Assembly (NCBI GenBank): GCA_041656175.1
Contig: JBBAEA010000002.1
Span: forward strand, 5,364 to 69,363
From: JBBAEA01 sp041656175
GTDB taxonomy: Bacteria > Myxococcota_A > Bradymonadia > UBA4248
DNA length: 64,000 nucleotides
Direction: 5' to 3'
Shown: piece after piece, positions 35,259-45,142 of the stretch
Layout of the letters: each line of letters starts with the position of its first letter
Position numbering within the stretch: position 1 is the stretch's first letter
Program-made: the position numbers and the translations under genes
Notes under the pieces: model-generated
Seen by the model: the letters and a program-made list of their open reading frames with translations, nothing else
Databases searched by the model: none
Told to the model about the DNA's origin: nothing

Positions 35259-35454
35259 CTTAAGGACGCTCTGATCAACACAAAAACCGTAGGGGCAGGT
35301 TTCAAACCTTCCCTTGCTTAAAGCAAGGAAAATCAGGCGAACGTTTAAAATAAAGCCAATAAAATCAAGGCAGTATGCAAACAAAGGGTTCTAAGGTCGC
35401 TAGCCCTTAGCGGGGTTTGGGGCGGAGCCCCAAAAATAAATCAGAACTTTCCTC
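35259..35454 (+). mobile_element. Family 3 element, copy 2 (most complete)
   Basis: Left end CTTAAGGACGCTCTGAT, right end ATCAGAACTTTCCTCA: inverted ends. Inside is GGGGCAGGTTTCAAACCTTCCC at the left, then GGCGAACGTTTAAAATAAAG, a shared CCAATAAAATCAAGGCA, and GGTCGCTAGCCCTTAGCGGGG...GGGGCGGAGCCCC at the right. Fills most of 35217-35460. Confidence 0.7.
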
Positions 35455-35460
35455 AAAAAC

Positions 35461-37128
35461 ATGCTAAAATTTCTAGCTTGCTATTTTTTGTCGCAAATGA
35501 GAAAATACCATCAAGCTTGTAGCTGGGTTAGGCGAGCATTTGCTTGTGGGTGCATGAGCTGGTTCTTACTTGGCACGACTACGCTAACGCTGAGCGCTTG
35601 TAAAAGAGATGTTTTTATAGGCGATAGCACGACACAGGATGGAAAGTCTATGCAGAGATTGCGAAAAGCAGCTTTGGCTGGCACTTGGTATACTGCTAAT
35701 CCCAAATCCTTGCGAAAATCTATTGTTCAATATTTAGAAGAAGCGCAGCCCAAGCGCATTGGCTTTGAGCAGAACCCCTTGGCTCTTGTTATACCGCATG
35801 CTGGGCATCAGTGGTCTGGCTCTACTGCAGCCAGTGCCTACGTCAATATTCCCAAAGCCAACGAAATTCGCCGCGTTTTTATATTGTCTCCAAACCATCG
35901 CATGCCAGTTCGTGGAGTGGTGACGGATCGTGTCGACGCGTTCTCGACACCGCTTGGGGATGTGCCTGTAGACAGTGCGCTCATCAATGATTGGTTGGAG
36001 CGCGACTTGATAGGCGAGAGCTCGCAAGCGCACCGTCAAGAGCACGCTATCGAAATCCAGTTGCCCTTTCTACAAACGATATTGGAAGACTTCAGCATTG
36101 TTCCTCTCATTGTGGGACAGCTCGATAAAGATGAATTATTAAAATTTAGCAGGGCATTAAAAGAGAGTCTAAAACCCAACGATTTACTCGTCATATCGAG
36201 TGATTTTCTGCACTACGGCGAGGGATTTGGATACGTTCCTTTTGGAGCACCAGTCATCGAAAATATTCGCCAATACGATATGGCCACTTTTGAGGCGATA
36301 AGCGCGTTAGATGTTCATGTTTTTGAAGAGCATATCTTAAAAGAGCCGCACTGCGCATGCGGTTCGAACTCGCTGTGGGTGCTTAGCGCAGTTTTTCAAG
36401 ACAGCAAGAGCGTAGTTGTTAAGCTCGACTACAACACATCCGCCATGATCTCGGGCGAAGACGACATGTCGGTCTCCTACATGGCACTAGCCGTGGTTCC
36501 CAAAACTTCTATTAAGGCTGATATTCAGTCTTCAACGGAGCATAATAAAATGATAAGCCAGAATCCATTGCAGCCAAATGAAACCATTCAAGCACTAAAA
36601 CTGGCGCGCATAGCCTTGAACGCAGGGGTGGCTGCGGGTGAGAGCACAGATTTTGACCTCGACGCCATAAAGGCAGCTGAATTAGACTTAAGCCCTGTCT
36701 TTAAGGAAGAATACGGCGTCTTTGTTACACTTAAGCAAAACGACGAGCTACGTGGTTGCATTGGCAATATCTTGCCCTACGCCAATTTGGCGCGTTCTAT
36801 CTGGGGAAGGGCGCAGGATGCTGCGTTGGGCGACCCTCGTTTTGAAGATGTGCAGCCCGAGGAATTGGCGCATATATCTCTAGAGATATCAGTGCTAACG
36901 CGTCCGCAAAAAGTCACTAGCTTCGAAGATATTGTTATTGGGAAGCACGGCATTATTCTAAAAAAGCAAGGCAGAACCTCGGTCTTTTTACCGCAAGTAG
37001 CGCCTGAGCAAGGTTGGACGTTGGAGCAAACCCTAGGTGCTTTAGCGCAAAAAGCGGGCTTCTCTTCTAACGCGTGGCGAAGTGATACGCAGCTCGAAGT
37101 CTTTGAAGCGCAAGTATTCTCGGAGTAA
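35461..37128 (+). CDS. Memo-AMMECR1 fusion protein with lipoprotein signal
   Basis: 555 residues. The N-terminus contains a hydrophobic segment and lipobox-like LTLSAC (MSWFLLGTTTLTLSACKRD), with in-frame ATGs at 35461, 35497 and 35554. Residues about 65-355 match the Memo family (AmmeMemoRadiSam protein B): ALAGTWYTANPKSL, VIPHAGHQWSG, VFILSPNHRMP, QEHAIEIQLPFLQ and ISSDFLHYG. Residues about 375-555 match AMMECR1 (protein A): GVFVTLKQNDELRGCIGN, ALGDPRFEDVQPEEL and SVFLPQVAPEQGWTLEQTL. The third, radical SAM partner is not in the window. Extracytoplasmic location is an inference from the signal. Confidence 0.8.
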   Translation: MLKFLACYFLSQMRKYHQACSWVRRAFACGCMSWFLLGTTTLTLSACKRDVFIGDSTTQDGKSMQRLRKAALAGTWYTANPKSLRKSIVQYLEEAQPKRIGFEQNPLALVIPHAGHQWSGSTAASAYVNIPKANEIRRVFILSPNHRMPVRGVVTDRVDAFSTPLGDVPVDSALINDWLERDLIGESSQAHRQEHAIEIQLPFLQTILEDFSIVPLIVGQLDKDELLKFSRALKESLKPNDLLVISSDFLHYGEGFGYVPFGAPVIENIRQYDMATFEAISALDVHVFEEHILKEPHCACGSNSLWVLSAVFQDSKSVVVKLDYNTSAMISGEDDMSVSYMALAVVPKTSIKADIQSSTEHNKMISQNPLQPNETIQALKLARIALNAGVAAGESTDFDLDAIKAAELDLSPVFKEEYGVFVTLKQNDELRGCIGNILPYANLARSIWGRAQDAALGDPRFEDVQPEELAHISLEISVLTRPQKVTSFEDIVIGKHGIILKKQGRTSVFLPQVAPEQGWTLEQTLGALAQKAGFSSNAWRSDTQLEVFEAQVFSE

Positions 37129-37153
37129 GTTGCGCGCGAACGCGTTCATTGAT

Positions 37154-37552
37154 GGCACTTTCGTGTCTTTAAATTTTTAACCACGAAAGCCACGAAAACA
37201 CACGAAAAGTTTTTTATTCTTAGATGTCCAGCTTGATATGTAATAATCTTTCGTGCCTTTTGTGTCTTTAAATTTTTAACCACGAAAGCCACGAAAACAC
37301 ACGAAAAGTTTTTTATTCTTAGATGTCCAGCTTGATATGTAATAATCTTTCGTGTATTTCGTGGCAAAAAAAAAGCTTTCGAGCCTTTCGTGTATTTCGT
37401 GGCAAAAAAAAGCTTTCGAGCCTTTCGTGTATTTCGTGGTAAAAAAGCTTTCGAGCCTTTTGTGTATTTCGTGGCAAAAAAAGCTTTCGCGCCTTTCGTG
37501 TATTTCGTGGTAAAAAAGCTTTCGAGCCTTTTGTGTATTTCGTGGCAAAAAA
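37154..37552 (-). repeat. CACGAAA-rich tandem repeat block 2
   Basis: Inverted relative to block 1: two copies of the roughly 100-bp unit (AACCACGAAAGCCACGAAAA at about 37180 and 37280), then about five copies of a shorter unit of roughly 40 bp (CTTTCGAGCCTTTCGTGTATTTCGTGG). It fills the gap between the Memo-AMMECR1 gene and the Hsp70 gene. Apparent ORFs here are readings of the repeat. Confidence 0.85.
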
Positions 37553-37557
37553 AGGCC

Positions 37558-39084
37558 TTATTGATTTAAAGAGTGCAACGCTTTTTTTGCCATATCGACG
37601 ATTTCGATCGACTGTGATTCTTTGCTGTCTTCATCGATGGCGGAAACTTCCAAAATTCCGTTGACATCGATTTTGAAGCTCACTTTGATTTTCGGGATCA
37701 TACGTGGGGCTGGGCGGATGCCGCTCAACTCAAAGGCTCCCAAAAACGTGTTCTCCTCGCAGCGCTTACCCTCGCCTTGGTAAACCGATATGACGACGCT
37801 CGATTGATTGTCGCGGTTTGTGGTAAAATGGCGATGCACGCGGTGAGGAACTTTAGTGTTTTTGGGGATTAGCGGTACAAAGACCGAGTTTGCCGCCTCG
37901 ATCCCAAGGGTAAGCGGTGTGATATCGAGCAGCAGAAGATCGCTTTGTGGCGTAGCCAAGCTCATCGCCTGTATCGCAGCGCCAATACCGACCACCTCGT
38001 CTGGGTTCATGCTCGTGTTCAGCGGCTTTGAGAGCCACTTTTGCACCATTTCGCGAATGAGCGGCATACGCGTCATTCCGCCGACCATAATGAGCTCATC
38101 CAGATCCTTGATCCGTAGCCCCGCGTCGCGCAACACGCGCTCGCAGATCCTTAAAGAGCGCTCCACGAGCGGCAAGCACAAGTTCTCGAAATGCGAGCGG
38201 TAAACGACTTCCGAAATTCCAAGATTCTCGTTGATATTTGGCGATATTCGCGGCAGCTTGATTTCAGTGTGTTCGTTTTGAGATAGCTGAATTTTGGCGT
38301 ATTCCGCCGCATCGACTATACGCTGCATCGCCATCTGATCGAGCGAAAGATCGATGCCGTGCTCTGATTTGAAGTTCTTGATTAACCAATCGGCTAGTAT
38401 TTGGTTAAAGTCGTTGCCACCAAGAAAAGTGTCGCCGCCAGTGCCAATGACGTTGAACAGCCCCTCGCTGATTTCGAGCACCGAAACGTCGAAGGTACCA
38501 CCGCCAAAATCGTAAACCGCCACGCGCTGATTTTTCTCTGAGCCAAAGCCGTAAGCAAGCGCCGCGGCAGTGGGTTCATTGATGAGGCGCAGAACCTCTA
38601 AACCTGCGAGTTCCGCAGCCTCTTTGGTGGCGGTTCGCTGGACGTTATCAAAGTGCGCTGGTACCGAAATAACGGCTTGCTTAACCTCGCAGCCAAGGGC
38701 ATACTCGGACATTCTTTTGACTTTTTTAAGTACAGCGGCGCTTACTTCCACAGGGCTTATACGTTGCCCACCGATTTCACAAAGAGGCATGCCATCGGGA
38801 TCCGCGACGACGCTGTAGCTGATATATGGCAAGGTTTTTTGTACGTTGTCGGAGGAGAATTTTTGCCCAAGTAAACGCTTGGACGAGTGTACCGAAAGGT
38901 AGGGTTGCGTCGCCATCTGCGCTTTTGCCAAGTGCCCCACGAAAAACCGCCCTTCGCGATTCAAGGACATCACCGAGGGCATGGTGGAGTGACCTGTCTC
39001 ATCGAGTATTATTTGTACCGCGCCGCCCTTTACGACGGCAGCGCAAGTGTTTGATGTACCTAAATCAATACCGAGTACGGGCAT
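37558..39084 (-). CDS. Short Hsp70 (DnaK-like) lacking the lid
   Basis: 508 residues from the ATG at 39084, which follows CAGGAG (an in-frame start 12 codons upstream is less likely). Full actin-type ATPase: [67 protein letters not shown] and [14 protein letters not shown]. The substrate-binding beta sandwich is present ([29 protein letters not shown]) but the alpha-helical lid (about 100 residues) is missing. So it is a paralogue rather than the housekeeping DnaK. No DnaJ or GrpE nearby. Confidence 0.88.
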   Translation of the reverse strand: MPVLGIDLGTSNTCAAVVKGGAVQIILDETGHSTMPSVMSLNREGRFFVGHLAKAQMATQPYLSVHSSKRLLGQKFSSDNVQKTLPYISYSVVADPDGMPLCEIGGQRISPVEVSAAVLKKVKRMSEYALGCEVKQAVISVPAHFDNVQRTATKEAAELAGLEVLRLINEPTAAALAYGFGSEKNQRVAVYDFGGGTFDVSVLEISEGLFNVIGTGGDTFLGGNDFNQILADWLIKNFKSEHGIDLSLDQMAMQRIVDAAEYAKIQLSQNEHTEIKLPRISPNINENLGISEVVYRSHFENLCLPLVERSLRICERVLRDAGLRIKDLDELIMVGGMTRMPLIREMVQKWLSKPLNTSMNPDEVVGIGAAIQAMSLATPQSDLLLLDITPLTLGIEAANSVFVPLIPKNTKVPHRVHRHFTTNRDNQSSVVISVYQGEGKRCEENTFLGAFELSGIRPAPRMIPKIKVSFKIDVNGILEVSAIDEDSKESQSIEIVDMAKKALHSLNQ

Positions 39085-39127
39085 GCAACTCCTGTTTACT
39101 AACAAGGGGCTAAAATTCAAAAACTAA

Positions 39128-39366
39128 AGCCTTTGCAAGGCTAGTAATAATGAATTTTATTTTATAAATTCTATACAGTTTAAAACAAAATGAGACATTT
39201 TGTAGAGAAGCATAAGTTAATAGTGCTAATCATATAAGACAGGTAGAAGATAGAATGACATTTTATTTGAAAATTGCTTAAAAGAGTGTTTTTTTTGGGG
39301 AGGGGGGGCGAGGGGAAGCTTTTTGCTTTTGCAAAAAGAAAAAAGCTTCCCCCCGCGCAAAGCTCA
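39128..39366 (+). mobile_element. MITE-like element (family 2), copy 2
   Basis: Left end CCTTTGCAAGGCTAG and right end CCGCGCAAAGCTC; interior conserved with the copy at 13666 (AAAATGAGACATTTTGTAGAG, GACATTTTATT, AAGAGTGTTTTTTTTGGG, TTCCCCCC hairpin). It lies between the Hsp70 gene and the PilZ gene. Confidence 0.75.
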
Positions 39367-39425
39367 AAAACTGGCAATTTCCCAAAAAACGACTGTGCGC
39401 CTTAAAACTCTACAGCGCAAAACGC

Positions 39426-40859
39426 CTATTTTTTAAAGAGTTTGTCAAAAAGACCGCCCTTCTTAGGCGTCGGATTTTCTACGGGAATATTGCCCAAAGA
39501 GCGCACATTCTGCCGTTTTGGGAGCTCTGCATCGTTTAATTTGATATCATCCAAAAACGAGCGACGCTGCGTTTCTGGCGCATCCTTCGTTGACAAGGCG
39601 GCTTGAAGTTGAATTTTGGGCGACTCGCGACTTTCAGCGCTGTCTTTCGCCTGCGTTCCCTCGCCTGCCAGCAACGCGGCATCAGGCTCTGCCTCTTCTA
39701 CTTCACGCTCTTTCGGCTCAGCGCTTACGCTGTCCTCGATTTTTCCCAATAGTTCCGAGATGCTTTCGCGCGTTTCAGTTTGCTCGGGTGTCGGCTGCAC
39801 AGAATCTTGCTCTTGCTTATCCTCATCGCGTTGCATCTGCTGCAGGAGTTCTTGCATTTGTTGAGAGCTGTCATCCTCTCCACCATGCGAGGGGTCCACC
39901 ATTCCAAGTAGCGTTGGTTCTTGAGCTATATCGAGTTCCGCCGAATCGCTAAGCCCTAACAAGGAAACACCCCTCACTTCCTCCGAAACACGCTTCACGC
40001 TGAGCAACGACTCGCTAGTTTCGTCCTCCCCTAGGAGTTGGTCACTGTTGGGGTCAATATTCGGCGCTGCCAACACAGCCGCCGCGGGTTCGTCATCATC
40101 GTTTATCACCGCACTCTCAATATCCGAGCGCAATTCCTCGTTCGCACTCACAAGTGCCGCCAAATAGTCTTTGCTCGCGTTTGCCTCAAGATCCCGCGGT
40201 TCTTCATAAACCCCGCTTACCTCAAAGCCAGCCCCCACGCCAAGATTCTCGCCGCTGGAGCGCGTCGCCGATAGCTCTGGCGCAGCCAGCCCCACACCAG
40301 CGAACAAATCATCTAGACCCGCGTCAATATCGGTCTCACCGAAGAGATCAAAACCCAAAGAATCGCCAGCCTTCGCCTCTACAATGTGCAACTTAGGTTT
40401 ATCCTGCGTCGCTTCAGAAGCCGCAGTATCAGTCGCTTGGGAGGAGGATTGCGCCGTTTCAGTCGCCTCGGCAGCCTCCATCGCTGGCGGTGTCGAGTCG
40501 CGCTCTGTTAAACCGCCGCGCTGCTTATGCTCCTGGATTTCCTTGGCCTTTAAGACCGCATCGACCACTTCCTTAAAGGGCCGATTAATCCGATTAAGCG
40601 AGAGTAGCATCCCCGACATCTGCGAAGACGGCCCCCCCACAAACGGAATCTCCTTGCGCACGACGCCCTCGCCGATATACACCTGCGAATCATCGGCGAG
40701 TCGGAACTCAAAATGCACCTCGGTTCCAATGGGTCGCGTCGAACGCGTACGGATAAACAGCCCAGCACGACTAATCAGCGGCGCAATTCCCTCAATAAAC
40801 GCCTCCTGCGTCGTATACTTAAGTGTCGCCTTAATCATCGCAATACGGTTCGCATCCAC
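39426..40859 (-). CDS. PilZ-like domain protein with long acidic tail
   Basis: 477 residues. Residues about 5-110 resemble the PilZ-like paralogous domain known from Myxococcus (TIGR02266 type): FIEGIAPLISRAGLFIRTRS, TEVHFEFRLADDSQVYIGEGVVRKE and MLLSLNRINRPFKEVV. PilZ domains often bind cyclic-di-GMP, but the RxxxR/DxSxxG motif is not evident, so binding is unproven. From about 115 the protein is Glu/Asp/Ser-rich and probably disordered, ending in PKKGGLFDKLFKK. It is next to the hairpin element g. Confidence 0.65.
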   Translation of the reverse strand: MDANRIAMIKATLKYTTQEAFIEGIAPLISRAGLFIRTRSTRPIGTEVHFEFRLADDSQVYIGEGVVRKEIPFVGGPSSQMSGMLLSLNRINRPFKEVVDAVLKAKEIQEHKQRGGLTERDSTPPAMEAAEATETAQSSSQATDTAASEATQDKPKLHIVEAKAGDSLGFDLFGETDIDAGLDDLFAGVGLAAPELSATRSSGENLGVGAGFEVSGVYEEPRDLEANASKDYLAALVSANEELRSDIESAVINDDDEPAAAVLAAPNIDPNSDQLLGEDETSESLLSVKRVSEEVRGVSLLGLSDSAELDIAQEPTLLGMVDPSHGGEDDSSQQMQELLQQMQRDEDKQEQDSVQPTPEQTETRESISELLGKIEDSVSAEPKEREVEEAEPDAALLAGEGTQAKDSAESRESPKIQLQAALSTKDAPETQRRSFLDDIKLNDAELPKRQNVRSLGNIPVENPTPKKGGLFDKLFKK

Positions 40860-40972
40860 TGTTCACCTCACAAAATAGCATTGCCCCCGCGTCCACGCAT
40901 ATTTATAGCACATTCCTTTGCTCAAGCAATATTATGTAGCTTTTGGCATTTAAAAGCCTTTTCTTTTTTTGT

Positions 40973-41114
40973 GGGGGAGCGCCCCCTACGCGCGGGCTTC
41001 CTCGTAAATATCACAATTCGCGCCTTATTTTGTGCGCTGTATCGGCTATTCGCCAACCCAGCGCACAAAATGCGCTCATGGTGCTATTTCCTCGGCGATC
41101 CCGCGCTACCCCCC
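40973..41114 (+). repeat. Hairpin element, copy g (family 1, forward orientation)
   Basis: Starts GGGGGAGCGCCCCCTACGC with GCGGGCTTCCTCG and ends GATCCCGCGCTACCCCCC. The core pairs ATTTTGTGCGCTG with CAGCGCACAAAAT. Flank on the left (PilZ gene) is C-rich. Confidence 0.85.
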
Positions 41115-41120
41115 TGCGCC

Positions 41121-41211
41121 CTTAAGGAAACTCTGATATATGGGGGCTACCGCCCAAAACCCCGCTTCGTTTTGTGGGGCGCTGCTAAGGCTATCGCCCT
41201 TAGAACCCTTT
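41121..41211 (-). mobile_element. Half of a family 3 element, inverted
   Basis: Begins CTTAAGGAAACTCTGAT (the best form of this terminus), with GGGGGCTACCGCCC and TAAGGCTATCGCCCTTAGAAC following: the right half of the 35259 copy read in the other direction. The other half is missing. Confidence 0.65.
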
Positions 41212-41235
41212 TTTTGTGTAGCGTCTTGAATTTCT

Positions 41236-43338
41236 CTAGCTCATCAAAACGCGAACAGAATCGGCTTCCACGGTTATTCTTAGCCCTTTCTCGCTGTGCG
41301 CTTCATCGATGTCGACGAAGTCCTGTGGAGAGTCGAGTGCGGTGTTAATGATGCTCTTCCACGTCCTGCGAGGAATCTCGAAAGACAGTGGCTCTCGCCA
41401 CGCATTCATGGCGATATAGAAACGATGCTCTCGCGGGCCAGCCAATAGTTCGCATGCTAGGCTGTGGGAGTGCGCGCTCCAATCGGGTTTGCCCATCGAA
41501 ACGCCATGCCAAATAATACCAGCTTGTGTTCTCAGAGCCGTTTGCGTAGCGACAAAGGGATCGGCGAATTCAGTACGCTTTAGCGCTGGATGTTTTGCGC
41601 GAAGCTTGATAAGCAGTCGCATAAAACGCAGCATTTCTTCGCCATTTTCGTTGTATGTCCAGTCTATCCAGCCTACAGGGTTATCTTGGCAGAACGCGTT
41701 GTTGTTGCCGCCTTGACTTCGCCAATACTCATCACCGCCCAAGATCATCGGCGTTCCCCGTGAGATGAAAAGCGTGGTTAACAAATTTTTTGCGCGCTGC
41801 TTTCGGCGGCGCTCTAGCGCTTCATCCCCTGGCCCCTCAACGCCCATATTATCGCTAAAGTTTTGCTCCGAGCCATCACGATTTTGCTCTCCATTACGTT
41901 CGTTGTGCTTTTTATTGTAGGAGCAAAGGTCTCGCAGGGTAAAACCGTCGTGAGCCGTTACAAAGTTTACACTTTGGGATGCATTTTGTTTTGTGCCAAA
42001 TAAGTCACGGCTACCACCAATACGTAGAGCCAAGTCCTTTACCGTGTCGTTATCGGAACGCCAAAATCGGCGCAAATCATCGCGAAAGCGCCCATTCCAC
42101 TCTGCCCAGTCCACTGGGAAACGCCCGACTTTGTACATGCCAGCGGCGTCCCAAGATTCGGCAATGAGCTTGCAGCCTCGTAAGATCGGGTCGGCTGCAA
42201 TATCGTTGAGTAAACCAAGTTGAGGATCCGAAATCCACTCCCCTTCGTGGGAGCGCCCCAAAATAGTAGCTAGGTCAAAACGAAAACCGTCTACTCGCAT
42301 CTCGACTAGCCAAAATCGTAGGCAATCAATGATAAGCTGTTTCATAACGGGATGGTTACAATTCATGGTATTGCCGCAACCCGTATAGTTCTCGTATCGC
42401 TTGTTCTTATCAAGCATGTAATAAACGGAGTTATCTAGCCCGCGGTACGCGATGGTAGGACCGTGTTCGTTTCCTTCTCCCGAATGATTAAAGACGACGT
42501 CAAGAATGACTTCGATTTTTGCTTCGTGAAAACGCTGTACCATTTCGCGAAATTCACGCGGACCCTGTGTAGGATCGGGATCTGACACGTAACTGTGGTG
42601 CGGGGCAAAAAAGCCGATAGTCGCATAGCCCCAGTAGTTGCGGTTGCGCTCACCAGTGACAGGGTCGACCAAATTTGGCGGTTCCCATTCGTTAAACTGT
42701 GCAACAGGCAAAAGTTCGATGGCTGTAATGCCAAGCGACTTTAAATGCGGGATTCGATCGCAAAGCCCCGCAAATGTTCCAGGCAACTTTGATAACGACG
42801 AAGGATGTGCCGTCATTCCCTTCACATGGCACTCGTAAATAACCGAGTCCTCCAAGCTATGTTTAGGTCTAGCGGTTTCCCCCCATGCAAACGAAAGCGG
42901 TTTCAAGGCTATGGACTTTGCGGTAACGCCCGCGCTCCAATACGGTGAAAATGAGCGTTCTCGCAGGGAGGAATCGCGATCGTAGCCATAAATCGCGTCC
43001 GAAAATACATTGTAGCGTCCGACGTATGCGCGAGAATAAGGGTCGGCCAACAATTTATTGACGTTAAATCGATGTCCGTGCCGTGGCATATACGGCCCGT
43101 CTAGACGAATGCCGTATAACTGACCCGCCCGAACGCCTTCGACAAAAATATGCCAAATATCTCCAGTTCTATGAAGATCTGAGTCTAGGACATGCGTCCT
43201 ATATGGCATCTCATCTTCGGCGTTGCGAAACAAGTCTATGTATGCAGCCGTTGCATTACGCGAGTAAAACGCAAAGTTAACTCCCTCATCGCTCACCGTT
43301 GCGCCGAAGGGTAAGGGGTGTCCTATCGATCTATACAT
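41236..43338 (-). CDS. glgX: Glycogen debranching enzyme (GlgX/TreX)
   Basis: Hydrolyses alpha-1,6 branches of glycogen/limit dextrins. 700 residues from the ATG at 43338 (MYRSIGHPLPFGATVSDEGV); an in-frame start at 43374 adds 12 residues. N-terminal CBM48-like domain, then a GH13 domain: EVILDVVFNHSGEGNE, MRVDGFRFDLATILG (Asp nucleophile), KLIAESWDA (general acid Glu), NFVTAHDGFTLRDL, and GWIDWTYN. Strong match in order and spacing. With the LamB-like porin and MalEFGK, it fits maltodextrin/glycogen metabolism. Confidence 0.93.
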   Translation of the reverse strand: MYRSIGHPLPFGATVSDEGVNFAFYSRNATAAYIDLFRNAEDEMPYRTHVLDSDLHRTGDIWHIFVEGVRAGQLYGIRLDGPYMPRHGHRFNVNKLLADPYSRAYVGRYNVFSDAIYGYDRDSSLRERSFSPYWSAGVTAKSIALKPLSFAWGETARPKHSLEDSVIYECHVKGMTAHPSSLSKLPGTFAGLCDRIPHLKSLGITAIELLPVAQFNEWEPPNLVDPVTGERNRNYWGYATIGFFAPHHSYVSDPDPTQGPREFREMVQRFHEAKIEVILDVVFNHSGEGNEHGPTIAYRGLDNSVYYMLDKNKRYENYTGCGNTMNCNHPVMKQLIIDCLRFWLVEMRVDGFRFDLATILGRSHEGEWISDPQLGLLNDIAADPILRGCKLIAESWDAAGMYKVGRFPVDWAEWNGRFRDDLRRFWRSDNDTVKDLALRIGGSRDLFGTKQNASQSVNFVTAHDGFTLRDLCSYNKKHNERNGEQNRDGSEQNFSDNMGVEGPGDEALERRRKQRAKNLLTTLFISRGTPMILGGDEYWRSQGGNNNAFCQDNPVGWIDWTYNENGEEMLRFMRLLIKLRAKHPALKRTEFADPFVATQTALRTQAGIIWHGVSMGKPDWSAHSHSLACELLAGPREHRFYIAMNAWREPLSFEIPRRTWKSIINTALDSPQDFVDIDEAHSEKGLRITVEADSVRVLMS

Positions 43339-43377
43339 CGCGTGCTTTCCAAGTACGCCGGCTGCTAAAAGCAAAAG

Positions 43378-43450
43378 TGGCTAGGGACGGAATTGAACCG
43401 CCGACACGAGGATTTTCAGTCCTCTGCTCTACCTACTGAGCTACCTAGCC
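43378..43450 (-). tRNA. tRNA-Phe (anticodon GAA), copy 1
   Basis: On the minus strand: acceptor GGCTAGG/CCTAGCC, D-arm GCTCAGTAGGTAGAGC, anticodon stem GAGGA/TCCTC with loop CTGAAAA (GAA), T-arm GCGGTTCAATTCCGT. 73 bases, CCA not encoded. Confidence 0.95.
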
Positions 43451-43465
43451 CTAGGGCGAAACAAA

Positions 43466-43538
43466 TGGCTAGGGACGGAATTGAACCGCCGACACGAGGA
43501 TTTTCAGTCCTCTGCTCTACCTACTGAGCTACCTAGCC
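43466..43538 (-). tRNA. tRNA-Phe (anticodon GAA), copy 2
   Basis: Identical in sequence to copy 1 and separated from it by 15 bases, in tandem; together they are a recent duplication. Confidence 0.95.
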
Positions 43539-43682
43539 ACAAAACGCTCTCACAATAAAGAGCGCAGCCACTTACTACGCGAAGTCAGCACGCGTGTCAA
43601 GGAATTTCATTTCTCACTGAAAAGTATGAAGAACTTATACCTAAGTCGTAAAATTATCCCGTATTTGGCTGTTCTTAAACGC

Positions 43683-43767
43683 TATAAGGAGACTCTGATG
43701 ATTGCAAAATTAGTAGGGGCAGGTTTCAAACCTGCCCTTGATTAAAACAACGAAAGTCAGCTGCAAG
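43683..43767 (+). mobile_element. Left half of a family 3 element
   Basis: CTATAAGGAGACTCTGATGA, then TAGGGGCAGGTTTCAAACCTGCCC and AAAACAACGAAAGTCAG, matching the left halves of the 25527 and 35259 copies, then stops. The rest of 43539-43682 has no identifiable feature. Confidence 0.65.
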
Positions 43768-43774
43768 AGCAAAG

Positions 43775-45142
43775 CTAAATAATGCGCTTCATCCACTTTA
43801 ACCATCCCTTTTGGTAGGGGGGATAGCGCAAAGATAGATCCATTTTTGTGGAGTTGTGCAGTACCGCCTTGAGGTGACTAAAACCGTCAAAGCTGTACTT
43901 TCCGTGGCTAAGCCCCATACCGCTGTTGCCTACACCGCCAAAGGGCAAATTGATGTTGGCAAGATGCATCAAGGAGTCGTTAATGCACATGCCGCCAGTA
44001 CTCAGTGTTTGCACCATGCGTTTTCGTAAGTCTTTGTTTTTACTATACAAATAAGATGCTAATGGCTCTGGGTTCTTCGCAATTTCAGCAAAAATCTCAT
44101 CTTCACTCGAAACGCTGAATATAGGCAATATGGGGCCAAAAATCTCGTCTGTACGCAAACGGGAGTCGGGCACAATATTGTCAAGCACAGTAGGTGCGAT
44201 GTAACGGCAGTGCTCGTCGGCTTGCCCACCGATGACGATATCGCCGTCCCCAAGCATGTCATGAAGTCTATCGAAATGCCGTTCATTAATGATGCGCGCA
44301 TAGTCCGCAGATTCTTCGGGGTTCTCGCCGTAAAGCGCTACGATTTGTCGGCGTATAGCATCGAGTAACGCATGATGTTCGCTTTTTTTGACCAGCACAT
44401 AGTCGGGCGCAATGCAAGTTTGGCCAGCGTTGGTAAATTTAGCCCACACAATACGTCTAGCGCTCACCTCCATATCGGCGCAGTCCCAAACGACGCAGGG
44501 CGATTTACCACCGAGTTCCAAAGTACAAGGCGTGAGATGCTCTGCGGCTGCTCGCGCGATGTGTTTAGCCGTTGCCGTGCTACCCGTAAAAAAGATGTAG
44601 TCAAAGCGCTCTTTAAGCAGTTCTTGGGTTTCCTCGGGTCCACCCTCTACGATGGCAAAGCAACGCGGGTCGAGGTATTTTGGCAAAGTTTCGACTAAAA
44701 GTTGGCTAACATTCGGTGCAAATTCGGAGGGTTTAAGCACAAAAGTGTTACCCGCTGCGACTGCCGATAATATGGGGCCAAGCGTAAGCAAAAGGGGGTA
44801 GTTCCACGGGCTTATAACGAGTACCACGCCTCGCGGAATGGGCTGTACATAGGATTTGGCTAAAAAAACGGGCAAAGGCGAGCTTGTTTTACGCGGCTTC
44901 ATCCATGATTTAAGGCGCTTAAGGGCGTGGTCGAGTTCCATACGCACAAAACCAATCTCTGAGAGCCAAGCCTCGTTATAGGGTTTTCGCAAGTCACCCA
45001 TCAAGGCGCTTGCCATAGCTTCCTCTTCTTTTTCGATCATTTCGCGCAAGGCCAAGAGCTGCGAGCGGCGCCATTCGTAGCTTAGCGTATGGCCAGCTTC
45101 AAAATAGTCGCGTAAATTTTTTACTTTCTCTTTACTATTCAT
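43775..45142 (-). CDS. Aldehyde dehydrogenase (class 3-like)
   Basis: Oxidises aldehydes to acids with NAD(P)+. 455 residues from the ATG at 45142, which overlaps the fmt stop by 8 bases. Motifs: VISPWNYPLLLTLGP, FFTGSTATAKHIARAA, TLELGGKSPCVVWDCAD (general base Glu), KFTNAGQTCIAPDYVLV (catalytic Cys) and GVGNSGMGLSHGKYSF. The C-terminal basic, aromatic tail (PYQKGWLKWMKRII) is reminiscent of class 3/fatty aldehyde dehydrogenases. Substrate unknown. Confidence 0.9.
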   Translation of the reverse strand: MNSKEKVKNLRDYFEAGHTLSYEWRRSQLLALREMIEKEEEAMASALMGDLRKPYNEAWLSEIGFVRMELDHALKRLKSWMKPRKTSSPLPVFLAKSYVQPIPRGVVLVISPWNYPLLLTLGPILSAVAAGNTFVLKPSEFAPNVSQLLVETLPKYLDPRCFAIVEGGPEETQELLKERFDYIFFTGSTATAKHIARAAAEHLTPCTLELGGKSPCVVWDCADMEVSARRIVWAKFTNAGQTCIAPDYVLVKKSEHHALLDAIRRQIVALYGENPEESADYARIINERHFDRLHDMLGDGDIVIGGQADEHCRYIAPTVLDNIVPDSRLRTDEIFGPILPIFSVSSEDEIFAEIAKNPEPLASYLYSKNKDLRKRMVQTLSTGGMCINDSLMHLANINLPFGGVGNSGMGLSHGKYSFDGFSHLKAVLHNSTKMDLSLRYPPYQKGWLKWMKRII

